This document shows positions 22,141 to 34,458 of a DNA stretch of 64,000 nt, piece after piece. The position numbers and the translations under genes are program-made. Position 1 is the first letter of the stretch. Each line of letters starts with the position of its first letter. Source of the stretch: Hippasteria phrygiana (taxonomy: Eukaryota > Echinodermata > Asteroidea > Valvatida > Goniasteridae); the NCBI GenBank assembly GCA_037893225.1, contig JAZGUH010000261.1:1178001-1242000 (forward strand). Reading direction: 5' to 3'. The notes beneath the pieces are model-generated. The model was not told the origin of the DNA. It saw only the letters and a list, made by a program, of their open reading frames with translations, and did not search any database.

Positions 22141-23079
22141 CATACTGCATATCTTGTGCTATGAACTAAAAAGGTATTGGTGTCTACACCTGAATTCACA
22201 AGGTCGGCTTTTATCCACCTATAAATTGTTTGTGTGCTAACTTCTTTGTGTGGCAGTACATAGCTGAAAAACAGTTTTCTTTATGTACCTCATATGACAT
22301 GTGTTCTTTGAAGATATTCTTCCAACAATTTTACAACACAGCAAATGTCTTGGGAACACTGTAGTATGGCAACATTAGGGTTCTGTTTCCCAACCTTTGA
22401 GGTCTTAAACAAAAACAACACCAGGTGTGGTAGACTGGAAACAGTCGAGGTTGAGTAAAGACAGTGTTTGACAACGTTGTCCCGACACGAGGGGAAAAGT
22501 ACAACCATTTTCATGTGACCCAACCGTCTACTCTATGGGTAGTACAATTGCTGATAAGGCACTGCGTAAGGTGTTCAGGCTATTGTATCCACTACTTGCG
22601 TAAAAATGTTCAGTGAGGCAGAAAATAACTGACTGTACAGTTGCTCGAACTGGATCAGTTCTGTCCTAATGTTACCGAGTGGTTATTTATATGATGGGGG
22701 ATAGGGAAGATAAGCACCCAAACCCCAGATAAATATCAGAAAACAGAGATGCAGATTAACAGAAACCAAAATGCAAGACTTGATTTACAGAAATATAAGG
22801 ATGATTTAATTCAATTTTAATTCCTTTTTTGTTTTGAGTCTGGAATTATATCTTGCATGACACACATATGCCCCCAAAAAACGACAGTCAATATGGCTCG
22901 ACAATCTGTAAATTAGCATACAAAAATACATTACAATGATCAGGTGAACCAGCACTGGCACCAGTTTCAAGTTTTAGAGTTATTTTTCATGACTTTGGAA
23001 ACAATTATGAGAATATAAACCAGTCTCTAATCTCGTTTCCACTTGCATAAAAATCACTTATTTTTATTTCTAATTCTAG
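22141..23079. other. Intron sequence, nothing recognised
   Basis: AT-rich sequence with no element ends or coding features I can support. Confidence 0.4.
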
Positions 23080-23263
23080 AGGGATCATTAGCCTCACTTC
23101 GACCAATCAATGTTCATGAGACATTTATAGAAGATTTTATGATTCTGTCAAAGTTATTAAAAATTGTATTTCAATTGTCTATAGTAATTACTTCAACCTA
23201 CTCACCACAAGGCTTGGGGTGCTTAGGCAAGCACAGGAAGAGTGTTCAGCTACTTGCCCATCA
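23080..23263 (+). CDS. Exon h of the HEAT/ARM-like gene
   Basis: It follows acceptor taattctag and ends CATCA|gtaaaag. It encodes about 61 residues, GSLASLRPINVHETFIEDFM then ILSKLLKIVFQLSIVITST and a basic end: a helical return after the linker. The donor was chosen because phase 2 joins exactly with exon i; an earlier donor (ATA|gtaatt at about 23184) would break that. It needs a preceding phase 1. Confidence 0.7.
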
Positions 23264-23416
23264 GTAAAAGTGTCATAACATCCACTGTAAACAAAACCAT
23301 CAACAATCTAACTAATTCTACACTCATTCTATAAATATTCATCCATTAAATAGCAATCAAGGATTTTACAAGATTTCTACATGGAGTATGTGAAAGTTGA
23401 TGAAATGTCGACTGGT

Positions 23417-23640
23417 CAGTGTTGTAGTCAAGACCATCACAAGATCACACAAGACCCTACAAAACCAGCACAAGACCAGCAGTCTTAATCCAAGTCTTAA
23501 GCTATTCAAATAAACTGTAACAAAAGCATTAATTTGTCATGGTTTATGCTCGTTACTTTTGCCTGTTACAAGCTGGTCTTGTGAATGGTCTTGTGCATGG
23601 TCTTGTGCCTGGTCTTGAAATGGTCTCGACTACAACACTG
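23417..23640. mobile_element. hAT-like MITE with iterated arms, copy 2
   Basis: The ends cagtgttgtagtc(a)agacc and the complement ggtctcgactacaacactg are flanked by perfect 8-base duplications cgactggt (23409-23416 and 23641-23648). The left arm iterates acaagacc; the right arm iterates ggtcttgtg. Same end type as copies 1, 3 and 4 but different arm repeat. Confidence 0.85.
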
Positions 23641-23649
23641 CGACTGGTC

Positions 23650-24980
23650 ACACTGATACAGAAGAAAACCCATTTTTTTTTTAGGGCAGACCAGTAACAC
23701 TTCCTAGTAGAATCTAGTATTGGGCGGTTCCGGTAGTTTCCCCTCTTTTCAAGAGTAAATTACAATGGATGTCGTCTATCCGAGGAGAGAAGTGTAAGCA
23801 AATCAGGGTTTGGTCGGCAAGATAATAGGTGGCCTTATTGAGCAATTTGGGGAACCACGTTTGCGTGTGCCAAGTGGGAAAAAGAATTATTCCTACTGCC
23901 ATGCCACTGTCTATTTTTGAAAGCACTCTGTCAATTAAGAATGGTGGAAATATATTAAAGATTGAGGGGGACCAGTCAAGGGTAAATGCATCCACATGCA
24001 ATGCGCCTGGCTCTTGATACTATTAGATACAAAGGGTTCTGAAAATTCAGACGATAGGCAACCAGATCAATCTGTGGTGCCAGAAAACCTTCAGTGATCT
24101 TTGCAAAAATGCTAGAATCTAATTGTGAAAGTGTCTGGAGGCAAAATCGGCAATGTCATTTTTAATGCATGGCAAGTGGGACACTGAAAGCCACATCTTT
24201 CGGTCCGTACACCATAGCCAGATTTCCCTGGCCAATTCATTCAACATTTGGTACAGATATATGCAATTGCTGTTGAATTGTCAAAGTCTACTGCACTCTA
24301 CTTACCCGTAGAGAGCCACTACTGATGCATGTTTCCCTAGAGAGCACAATTCATTTGCCAAGAGTGTACCTGCCATGTTCTTCCTCTTTTCTCTTAGTGG
24401 CGTTCGAAGGTGGAAGTGATTTTTTTCTGTGTGGTCTTCCAGTAAATATCCACGCCTTTTTTTCTGAGAGTTCTGTAATTCAGAATAAGGTATAGAGTGT
24501 CTTCAATCTTCCTGTGTTTGCTTCATTTTTCTTCCATTGCCGTAAACGTGAGTTTTTCAACCTGAGACAACGTATCATTAGGTGATCAGAAAAGATCATC
24601 ACAGAGTTCAGTGTCCCGTAATGTGAAACCAACACTCTCCACAGGGCCACCTGCTCCCTCCGTGGGTGGGTCCAGGGAGACGTTCTCCTCCCAAGGACTT
24701 TGTCCTGACGGTGAACCTGCCAGGGAAGTTCTCCCCCCGAAACGCAGGATCCACCACACCAACCGAACCAGGCATTGGCGTGCCCACTAGCCGGGCGGTG
24801 GGCCAGAGTCGGCCCATTATCAGGCACGGATCCAGGATTTTTTTTAAGTGGGGGAACAGCCAAAATGGAATATTTAGAGGGGTGATGCCCCTCAGCAGGC
24901 AGTTAAAGCAGCTGTTGGGTTTCGAGCAAATAGACTGATCAATTATGGTTTATCTGTAGCTAATTACTTCTTTTATTGTA
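23650..24980. other. Intron sequence with old repeat pieces
   Basis: At 24826-24850 lies a single end (ggcacggatccaggatttttt) like the element end at 34459. At 24290-24410 is a segment (cccgtagagagccactac, then gccatgttcttcctc) resembling 14135-14230. The GC-richer stretch 24640-24830 has open frames on both strands but no recognisable gene. Confidence 0.4.
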
Positions 24981-25009
24981 GGGGGTTGCAGCCGGTTACC
25001 GTTCCCTGT

Positions 25010-25235
25010 AGTCTTTTTGTGCATCCGAACTGGGTACCTGAGTACCCGACCTCTAATGTCAGGAACCGGTTCCAGATTATGGAATCGACTACCCATAACC
25101 GAATTAACATATTACATGTACTTATCAATTTCTCAGACAATGAAAAAGAAAGTTTTTTTTAATGTCATTTGTGGGGATTTTTAAAATTGAAACCAGGTAG
25201 GCCTACATGGAAAAACAAAACGGGTTAACAGTGAT
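25010..25235. repeat. Dispersed repeat, copy 1 (aggaaccggttccagattat)
   Basis: Shares aggaaccggttccagattatgg, then the ctcagacaatgaaaaaga region, with 40525-40730 (same strand) and, reversed, 53270-53430. At the latter two copies the unit starts near ggggtgtg(c)att, suggesting a mobile element with that end. Confidence 0.6.
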
Positions 25236-25574
25236 GATGCTTGTGAAAATGCAGCTTACACATAAAGCTTTTGGGTGTATTCGAAACCCCATTCTCAGGT
25301 AACCTGCCAACAGTGTTCTCTGGTTGTTCTCTGGTTGTAGAGTGCATCTGAGCAAAAATTTAAGATGGCAGCCGCCGTATTAATACTCCTAATGAAAAGA
25401 AAAGAAAATTCACGATGTTACGAAAATAATTGAAATCCTGGAACAGCAATAAAGACTGGCAAAGAAAATCTCACTCCTATGATCACGTACAATTGTATTT
25501 TCTTATATAATTTATACTGTTCCTAGACTGTTCCTGATTGACCTAAAATCAAACACAATTAGCGGCCTTATTAC

Positions 25575-26330
25575 GGAGCTCTAGAAGTGCCATCCAACTT
25601 GTTGAGATCCTGACATTTTATCTCAGGATGATGACATATTACAGGCAAAATGACGACATTCTCAGATAATTTATCATGGGACGACGACATCCTGCGATAA
25701 CTTATCAAGGAATAACGGCATCTTGAAAGTACATTGTTGTACAATGTAGGATGAAAACATCCTGAGATAATTTATCACGGGATGATGACATCCTGGAGGT
25801 TAGATGACGACATCCTGAAATAATTTATCATGGGATGATAACATCATGCTGAAAGTAGGATGACGACATCCTGAGATAATATATTACAGGATAACGGCAT
25901 CATTCTTTCTTTAAAAAAAATTGTAAAAAAATTTCTACACAGATGTTTAGCAAACCATATTGATAATGTGCATGATAATGCCTGGAACTAATCAATTATC
26001 TCAACGTGTCAACTTCTTGCTATCTGGATGCTGCCTTCCTGTGATAAATTATTTCAGAATGTCGTCATCCTACTGTCAGAATGTTGTCATCCTGTGATCA
26101 AGTATATCAGATGTCGTCATCCTAGGATGTCGCCATCCTGTGATTAACATCTCAGGTTGTCAGCTTCCTACCCTACGGATGTTGTCATCCCATGATAAAT
26201 TATCTGAGGATGTCGTCATCTTGCCTGTAATGTCGTCATCTTGCCTGTAATGTCGTCATCTTGCCTGTAATGTCGTCACCCCAAGATAAAATATGTCCGG
26301 ATCTAGTCAGATGGCACTTATAGGGCTCTG
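25575..26330. mobile_element. Foldback element with iterated inverted arms
   Basis: Outer ends ggagctctagaagtgccatc and gatggcacttatagggctc are inverted relatives over about 60 bases. Inside, the left arm (to about 25900) iterates gatgacgacatcctgagataatttatca-like units of about 37 bases, and the right arm (from about 26000) iterates the complement, including three exact copies of tgtcgtcatcttgcctgtaa. About 90 AT-rich bases separate the arms. No coding content. Confidence 0.75.
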
Positions 26331-26662
26331 CACCTAACGTTTCGAACTTAATAAGCAAGTTTTTTTTAAAGGCAAAAATTATTAATTTCCACGTGCATGG
26401 TGTTATTACAGACCTTGACTGTTGTATAACTCACCATGCAAACCTTTAAAATAAAGACAATTTGTTTGATATAAATAATACATTTTGGTGTAATTTTTCG
26501 ACAGCTTATCTGGCCAGCAACTTTGTCCTAGCTTCTGCTTTTGCTTTATACTGCGATAAACTCCTCGCCGGGATATATTAGTCGCAGGTACTGGGTGTGT
26601 GCTGTGTGGCTAGCTGGCGTAGACTAATAGTGGGCCCCCCCTTACAAAAGTAGAACACTATG

Positions 26663-28190
26663 TCATTTTAGTCTAGATTTAAAGACATCAACTGATGAAG
26701 CATCTCTGGTGGATGCAGGAAGGAGATTCCGTTCCGCAAAGGTTCTTGGCAGGAAGGAGAACTTGTAACAGTCCTTCTTTAATGAAGAGGACTTCCTTGT
26801 TGTAACTTTCCCTCCCTCTGAACTGGATTGGTAATGATCAACATTTATAGCGATCTTGTGATGAACAGACTTGTAAAGGAGTGAAAGTCTGGAAATAGCT
26901 CTGCATTCCTCAAGCGACTTCCAGCCAAGGTTTGTTAACATTGATGAGACACTATTTTTACGGCGAAAATCTTTGCTGACAAATCTTGCTGCTCTGTGCT
27001 GCACTGCTTCCAGTCTATTTCTATGGTCTTGTTGATATGGATCCCATACACTGGAGCAGTATTCCAGTTTAGGTCTGACTAAGGTCTTATAGGCAGCCTC
27101 TTTGACTGAAGGAGAGCAGCTGTGCAAATTTCTGCGCAGAAGGCCAAGATCGAACTTTGTTTGCCTTGGAGATGGCGTTGTTGATGTGGTCAACCCAGTT
27201 CAATTTGTGGTTTATTTCTACTCCCAAGTAGGTGTGACTATTGACTGTTTCAAGGGGGTACATAAAATATGTAGATTGATGAGGTTTCCGTTTGTGGGTA
27301 ATATGCATGGTATAACATTTTGCAACATTGAATCTCATTTTCCAACTGGTCTCCCACTTGCAAAGAGTATTGATATCTTTTTGCAATTCTTGTGTATCCT
27401 GCGAAATTTTTATTTCACGGTACAGAATGCAATCATCTGCCAGCAGTCTCATTTGGGATGTACTGGCAGGTCATTTAGATATAAGATGAACAATAGTGGC
27501 TTGAGGACAGTACCCTGTGGTACCCCAGACAAAACATTTATTATGGATGATGAAGCCCCTTCCAGAACAACTTGTTGGGTACGTATTGTGAGAAAATTGC
27601 TAATCCATGAATGAAATAGGCCGGTGATTCCAGCTTGTTTAAGTTTCAGCAAAAGTCTTTGGTGAGGCACTAGGTCGAAAGCCTTACTGAAGTCCATGAT
27701 AACAACGTCGGCCTGCCCTTGATTGTCGAGAATTTTGGCAAGGTCATTAAGAGTATAAGGGCTAATTGGGTTTTACAAGATCTACCTTTACGGAACCCAT
27801 GTTGTTCCTCATTTAGGACGCCATGCTTCTCAAAATGCTTCATTACATTAGAATGAATGATGTGCTCAAGAAGCTTGCACGTAATTGATGTAAGGGAGAC
27901 CGGCCTGTAATTTGATGGATCAGAACGGTTTTCCTTTTTAAAAAATTTGGGACAAGTTCGCTTTAAGCCAGTCCTTGGGGAGCACTCCAGTACACAAAGA
28001 TTTCTGGAAGATCTGCTGCAGAAGGGGTGCAACACTATTTGCGCATTCCTTTAACACTCTAGGCATGATGTTATCTGGACCAGGTGCCTTCTGTGGTTTA
28101 AGTTCTTTCAGCAGCTTTACAATACCTTCCGTAAGGCATAAATGGAGTTGAGGAATTGTCCAAGGAAGGAAAATTACCACTGTCTTCTTT
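26663..28190 (-). pseudogene. LINE reverse transcriptase (Jockey/CR1-type), frameshifted and 5'-truncated
   Basis: Five overlapping segments in changing frames (28180-27938, 28035-27670, 27697-27449, 27452-27087, 27193-26663) carry RT blocks in order: [57 protein letters not shown], the catalytic LADD, YLGVEINHKLNW, and a C-terminal tail ending near SVDVFKSRLK. At least four frameshifts inactivate it. No endonuclease domain is visible upstream, so the copy is 5'-truncated as usual for LINEs. The tail resembles Jockey/CR1-clade elements. Confidence 0.85.
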
Positions 28191-28778
28191 GGTAAAATAT
28201 GATTGAAACTTGTTATTCAGGACATTTGCTGTGCATGAAACTAGAATTGAACCACACAAGCAGTGCAGTGGTAATCCAAATATGTAGTGAAGGTATATGT
28301 TGCAGGTGGACTATCCGCAAAAGGGTCTGCGGTTTATGCTGTGTGTGATGTAATCTGATCTGAGTGAGATGCATTCCCATTGTAAATGTGCAATGTACAT
28401 ATTTATCCTGTCAATGACCTGCAGTACATGTACAAGCAAAGTTTTGAAAATTTAGTGAAAAATTCAGGCTTTACTCTTTTCAGTGAGTTTTTAAAATAGT
28501 GTTTGTATCCCCTCCTTTTCAAAGCCTCATTATTCAACAGCAACAACATAATACAAAACTAAAACCCCCAAAAATATTTTTAATAAGGACTAGAAGTCAA
28601 TTTGGTGCATGAGCTGTTTTTTAAAATAGTTATTTGCCCTAGTTTAATTTTGTGCATGTGCATTGATTTCAGCAACTACGATAGGCATGCAGTCATATTT
28701 GTTTTTAAAGGTATGACAGTTAAGCATTGAGAGTCACATTTGATTACATTTAACAATGCACTTTTATGCATTACATAG

Positions 28779-28938
28779 ATCAAGAACATTGGCAGAAGGA
28801 ACAATATTCAAGAAGCAGTTCAGTAAACACCACTCATATTTCACCAACCAGTCTACTCCAAGAGGTAGAGGAAGGAGTTCAGACAATATTGCAACATCCC
28901 TGTTATGCCAAGTCAGAAACACAGATGCATTGTCCAAA
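28779..28938 (+). CDS. Exon i of the HEAT/ARM-like gene
   Basis: It lies between acceptor gcattacatag and a near-perfect donor TCCAAA|gtaagt. The frame set by exon h gives RTLAEGTIFKKQFSKHHSYF then a Gly/Arg/Ser patch (TPRGRGRSSDN) and a helical end (ATSLLCQVRNTDALSK). It ends in phase 0, which does not fit exon j (needs phase 2), so another exon is expected between 28938 and 35310. Confidence 0.65.
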
Positions 28939-29320
28939 GTAAGTTCGGAGGAAGCATAGATTCTTTTCTTTCTTTTTTGGCTTTTCCGAAAATTTCGGAA
29001 AAGGCTTTGTTTTTGTTCTGATTAAAAACAAAACAAATTCCACTTATTTTAGTTCTATCCCAAATCCCATAGACTTTGTACACGGATTTTGTCGGCGGCA
29101 CTTTTGTCACTAAACAACCTCAGATCTTAACCAAACTTAACACAAACAAAGACCCTCAACTGAAATTGTTTCTCTTTGTGTGATGTCATTATGACGTCAT
29201 CAGGTGTCATATTACAAGAGATTTAAGATAAATATTTTTTAATATTTAAAATGCTATATAAAATCAGCCGTGAGACCCCTGATCTTGGTTTTAGTGTCAA
29301 TTGATAGTATAAACCAGGAT
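28939..29320. other. Intron with a cttttccgaaaatttcggaaaag hairpin
   Basis: A self-complementary word at about 28980-29003 (cttttccgaaaa/ttttcggaaaag) is followed by a segment with paired tgatgtcattatgacgtcat palindromes, the start of the CRE-rich repeat region. No gene. Confidence 0.5.
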
Positions 29321-31060
29321 CTTCATTTAATCTCATGTGCGTCAAATCACGTGACCCTTCCTTCCAGTCCAAACCGAAAGTGCCTTATAATTTGAAAGTG
29401 GAAAAAGATGTAAACTTGCTTTCAACGATGTTAGTCTCCGCCTATGTTGTACTTCACAAAAAAAATACCTGTGACGTCATAAAATGTTTGAGCGCCCTCT
29501 AGCGGCAGGTTGAAAAATGTTTAAAATGAATAATCAGTCGATTTGTGTGGCGAAGTTTGCTGAAATCACTTTTTAATTGATGTATATAATCGGCTTCAGG
29601 CTAAGAACAAGTTGAGGGGAAGAAAGATTGATGACGTCACCAGACCGGAAGTTGCAAGGAAAATACCTTTAAACCTTAAAAAATTGCTGAAAAATCAACC
29701 GCGAGAGATATAATCCAGATATTTGCACTCAAGCTTTCTGATATTAAATGACGTCACGATGACCTCATCAAATATCGGATTACAAGCAATCAAAGATTTC
29801 TGAATTTAATCTTTGAAAATCAATATAAAATCAATCGAGAGGGATTCGATGTTGCTTTTTACGGGAACGGATAGAATAATCCAGGGTCTTTATTTGTTAT
29901 ATTACGTGCAAAGTCACGTGACCCTTCCTTCTGGTCCAAACCGGAAGTGCCTTATAATTTGAAAGTTTAATCTTTGAAAATCAATATAAAATCAATCGAG
30001 AGAGATCTAATTTTGCTTTTTACGGGAACTGATAGAATAATCCAGGGTCTTCATTTTTTTATATTACGTGCAAAGTCACGTGACCCTTCCTTCCGGTCCA
30101 AACCAGTAGTGTCTTATAATTTGAAAGTTTAATCTTTGAAAATCAATATAAAATCAATCGAGAGAGATCTGATTTTGCTTTTTACGTTAACTGATAGAAT
30201 AGTCCAGGGTCTTCATTTTTTATATTACGTGCAAAGTCACATGACCCTTCCTTCCGGTCCAAACCGGAAGTGCCTTATAATTTGAAAGTTTAATCTTTAA
30301 AAATCAAAATAAAATCAAACGAGAGATATCAGATTTTCTTTTTATGGGAACTGATAGAATAATCCAGGGTCTTCATTTTTGATATTATGTGCAAAGTCAC
30401 GTGACCCTTCCTTCCGGGCCAAACCGGAAGTGCCTTATAATTTGAAAGTTTAATCTTTGAAAATCAATATAACATCAATTGAGAGAGATCTGATTTAGCT
30501 TTTTACGTTAACTGATAAAGTAATCCAGGGTCTTCATTTTTGATATTACGTGCACAGTCACGTGACCCTTTCTTCCAGTCCAAACCGGAAGTGCCTTATA
30601 ATTTGAAAGTGGAAAAAGATTTTAACTTGCTTCAACGATGATAGTCTCCGGAAAGGTTGTACTTAAAAAAATCATAACCGGTAACGTCATATAATGTTAG
30701 AGCGCCCTCTAGCGGCAGGTTGACAAATGTTTAAAATGAACAATCAGTTCGCTGAAATCAGTTTACTGAAATCACTTTATAATTGATGTATATAATCAGC
30801 TTCATGCTAAGAACAACTTGAGGGGGAGAAATTTAAAGATTGATGACGTCACCAGACAGGAAGTTACAATGAAAAGACTTTTAAACCTTAAAAAAATTGC
30901 TGAAAAATCAACCGCGAGAGATATAATCCAGATTTTTCCTTCGGATAGCAGAGTTAACAGACATGTAGCTCCCAAGCTTTCTGATAATGACATCACGATG
31001 ATGTCATCAAGTATCAGATTACAAGCAATTGAAGATTTCTACATGTAGATTTAATCTTTG
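29321..31060. repeat. Two-level repeat: about 160-base tandem array inside a larger direct duplication
   Basis: About five units of about 160 bases (starting tttaatctttgaaaatcaa near 29808, 29966, 30128, 30289 and 30449) contain cgagag(ag)at, aatccagggtcttcatt and gtcacgtgacccttccttcc. This array sits between two direct copies of a longer unit (about 29330-29830 and 30553-31060), which share gagcgccctctagcggcagg and gatgacgtcaccaga. Near-perfect CRE-type palindromes (tgacgtca) recur. No coding content supported. Confidence 0.8.
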
Positions 31061-31715
31061 AAAATCGATTAAAGATCAACCGTGAAAGATCTGATTTTGC
31101 TTTTTATGGGAACGGATGGTAAAGATGAAAATTTATGCGATGTCACAATGACGCTATCTGACGATTATATGTTAATTTTTAGGTTTTAAATTTTAAATTT
31201 TTTCTTCTTGCAGGATATTTCGATCAATGTTTTCTATCCTCAGTTTCTTTTTGCTGACAAATATAGTATAGGCCTACGAAACTTAATACTGTTTTTATTC
31301 TGTAAAAACAACGTACTTTAGTAATATAGAAAAACTACATCTCACGCAACAAAAGAATTTTTCACCAAAGAAAAAGCAAAAACGGAAAAGCCATGTGTTC
31401 TGTTAAAACAAACACACTATGTTTATTTATGTCTGTCTGTTTATTTTAAAAGACACACATGTACTGAACAAAAGCAAGTCAGCTAGTAACTAGACATGTT
31501 ATGTGTTTGTCACGTGCACAAACACAGGGTTGTTTCGTTTTTTTGTGGTCGATCTGATAAATGACAGTTGTAAGATTTTGAGAGGAGAATAAAATTTAAA
31601 ACATTTCAAAATTCCTGGAAAATCAGCCGTTGACGTCATCATGACGTCACTTCGGATTTTGCATGCTGGTGACAATTACCTACCCACTGGACCTACCCTC
31701 ATATGTGAGTAGAGT
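31061..31715. other. Intron, AT-rich, with paired TGACGTCA words
   Basis: Near 31632-31652 there is ttgacgtcatcatgacgtca, the same double palindrome seen elsewhere in the 29-32.6 kb region. Otherwise featureless. Confidence 0.4.
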
Positions 31716-31965
31716 TGTGTGTTGGTTCTCTCCTGTGTTACGAGGGTTTTTCTCCAGGTCCTCCGGCTTTCCTCCCTCTGGAAAAATTAAATACTTCCGA
31801 TCTTTGGCTGTGCTCCATGGTAATATATGGGTCGATGTGGCCGGCTGCGAGAGGCGCCTTTACGTGCCAGCGACTCGACCACATTGTAGCCGCGTCCTTC
31901 GCAGTTCAGCATCCCAGCTGCGAGTAAGGATGATTAGCCTCCCAAAATATTATTATTATGTGTTC
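31716..31965 (+). repeat. Dispersed repeat (ctccggctttcctccctctg), copy 1
   Basis: The block runs from tcctgtgttacgagggtttt through gccggctgcgagaggcgcc to cgagtaaggatgattagcctccc. It recurs inverted at 55995-56185 with the same landmarks. Family unknown; both copies end at a gcctcccaaaatatt/caataatttgggaggc boundary. Confidence 0.7.
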
Positions 31966-31974
31966 CAAAAGGTA

Positions 31975-32560
31975 CATTTTTTATGTCATCATGACATCAC
32001 ACATTTTCCACATTTATATGTAAGTACCTATGACCTAACAAACCTATTACAAAACGAATTTTGAAATTAGCATGTTCTATTGATAAGATATAGCTTAAAG
32101 GTTCAAAAGTAAAATTGTATGATGACATTATCATATCGTCACCAATTATCATAACGATGGACCTACCCTTATATAAGTTTTTAAAAACCACATTTTTGAT
32201 GACGTCACACATTTTTCACATTTATGTAAGTATGTATGACCTACATGTGTAACAAACATATCACAAAAAGAATTTCAAAATTAGCGTGTACAGTTGATAA
32301 GATATAGCTTTAAAGTTCAAAAGTAAAAAAATTACTATAAAATGGTATGATGACGCCACGCCAATTTTCATTTAAAACACATGCTGGCCTACCCACATAC
32401 CACGTTTCAACTTAATCGGACTTGTACTTCCGTAGATATATGGCTTAGAAAAATGCACCTTTAAGATGACATCACGTGATGACGTCATCATGACGTAATT
32501 GTTTGGCACATATTCGGGCAGGTGGTCTAAGTGTCTGCCAAGTTTAAAGGTAATCAGTTG
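31975..32560. repeat. CRE-palindrome-bearing dispersed repeat
   Basis: Two diverged direct copies (about 31985-32160 and 32195-32360) share cacatttatgtaagta, atgacctaca, aaaattagc and gataagatatagctt. Both carry gatgacgtcacaca-like palindromes. A further segment at 32384-32510 has ctggcctacccacatacc and gtgatgacgtcatcatgacg. Related to 16255-16515 and 39620-39925. Confidence 0.6.
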
Positions 32561-32840
32561 CATAAAAGTAGCCAAAACGTGTGCAAATGCTATGGGAAAT
32601 AGTCTGGAAAAGAAAGAAAAAAAATTTAAAATTCCGAAACAGCCAAAAAGAAAAAAAATCTTAATGAAAACAAAGGCTGTTTTGGAAAACTTACGAAACA
32701 GCCAAATAATGAAGAAAAAAAAAATGTGCGTGGTTTATATAAACGGCATGTAAAACACCGGTGAGATCCACTATGTTCTGCACCACATTACATGTACAGG
32801 TACATGTAGTATGCGTCATGTGTACTAATCTCCATATTAT

Positions 32841-33290
32841 ACAAATAATGAATGTTTATGAGTGCGATAGTAAGAATAATTTCATGAGGTGACAGATTGA
32901 ATGTTCCATTCCACGAGGCGAAGCAGAGTGGAATGGGACATTCCATCTTGCACAAATGTGAAACATTCATTATTTGTTTTATACAACACCTGGATAAATC
33001 CTCGACAGATTGCATGCATGGATTTCTTTGTGTACAACGTGCCGTTAATACCTTCTCAGTCCCGCATAAAATCGTGACAAAAAGTGGTCCAGTTCCGAAT
33101 CAGTTAAAGCTTTAATTGTTGTTCCTGCGTATCTTGCAAATTCCACTAATCGTTTGACTGCATATTTCATTTGTCTCTTTGTGTTAGCAGTGTCAGCATC
33201 GCCTACGAGTTCCAATATTTCATCGTCTGTTTGAGAACAAACTGCGGTTCGGAAACACCGTCCGCCATTTTGTGTAAATTTTGGCATTTC
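32841..33290 (-). pseudogene. Crypton/KIAA1958-like N-terminal fragment with palindromic end
   Basis: Minus-strand frame 33287-33045 encodes about 80 residues (TDDEILELVGDADTANTKRQ, then KRLVEFARYAGTTIKALTDS and FYAGLRR). This matches in type the N-terminal core-binding region of tyrosine recombinases of the Crypton-derived group (KIAA1958, ZMYM2, QRICH1). Coding similarity runs on in broken frame to about 32985 and then meets a palindromic segment (32841-32985) whose outer ends are acaaataatgaatgttt and its complement. The catalytic domain is absent. Confidence 0.6.
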
Positions 33291-33299
33291 CGTATTTCC

Positions 33300-33748
33300 T
33301 TAAGCCACGACTTAAAAAGAAACTGAGTGTTATATTTCTGCCTCATAACAATCTAACCATCATCTTTCAGAATCTCAAAAGCTTCTGTGTCAAAAGTTGC
33401 CCATTGTATAAGATAATGTAACTGAAGCAAAAACTATGTACAGTGACACATGGACAGCGTTCAAACTGTTGTAGGTCAAGCAACACTTACTGTTTAATTA
33501 GTCCAAATCAGGAATACAAATACTTAGGTGAAATATACTGCAGGAGAGTCGGAAGTGAAAGTGTGGTGTGTGGAATATACATATGCTTCACCAGAATATC
33601 TGTCGTTCTGCAAAATAAGTTAATATAAACCATATATGAGTTCACTTTAAAATGTACATTGTGCAATGAGGTGAGGCGACCGTGCTGCCTATGTACAAAT
33701 GTACAATGTCCGATCACAATAATTTTTCCCAGATTAAGTCAATAACTA
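33300..33748. other. Intron sequence, nothing recognised
   Basis: No definable element. A splice-like segment after catctttcag (33370) has stops in all frames within 20 codons, so it was not called an exon. Confidence 0.4.
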
Positions 33749-34345
33749 ACAAGGTCCTGCGCAGAGGGCACATTGACACCAAATGTCAAGTTGCTTTTTC
33801 ATTCAGCGCTTACTTGATTCCAGTAACATTCATTTGTTTTGTTTTTAAATGGCCATTTTGGGGATTAATCGTTGGATGAAGATTCCGCCGAAATGTGCAA
33901 TCTGACAGTCTGGCAACAGACGGAATCGAATTCAGCACCCTCAAATTGAAAAAAACACTTTCAGGTTGCCACCACAAACTCAGAACGGACTTCATTTTCT
34001 AGACGAGCTATGAGTTCTAGCCCACGCTCTATTGGTAATATGACGTGACTTAAAGGTATCATATAGCTTTTGTAATGATAAACAAATTTGGACCCTTATG
34101 GGTAAAATCACATCTACCTGTTGAATAGAAAATCACACCCAAAGCTTTCACAGTGTCAAATTGGTTTTTTCCCCCCCCAGGATCATAAGGAGCATTTGCA
34201 ACATGAAAAACTGTTGATACCTTTTCCAGTGACATTACAAGGTCCTGCGCAGAGCAGCACACTGACACCAAATGTCAAGTTGCTTTTTCATTCAGCGCTT
34301 TCTGCAGCAAAGTAGGTTGATTCCAGTAACATTCATTTGTTTGAA
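33749..34345. repeat. Direct duplication of about 95 bases flanking a 400-base insert
   Basis: aaggtcctgcgcagag through ccagtaacattcatttgttt occurs at about 33749-33840 and again at about 34239-34343. The second copy has an extra tgcagcaaagtaggt. The intervening sequence is unique here. It may be a local tandem duplication or a terminal direct repeat of an element. Confidence 0.65.
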
Positions 34346-34458
34346 TTTTCGATGAAGCTTCTAATTGATAGAATTATTGTTGTTGTACAATGCCTTGTTT
34401 GCTTTCATAGTTCTCCATGTGTTTTTGTCCGTTAACTCTTTCGTTTTGTTAATGTTTT

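Noticed and set aside
33360..33440. Missing exon between exons i and j
   Set aside because: The acceptor catctttcag is good, but all frames stop within about 20 codons and no suitable donor follows.
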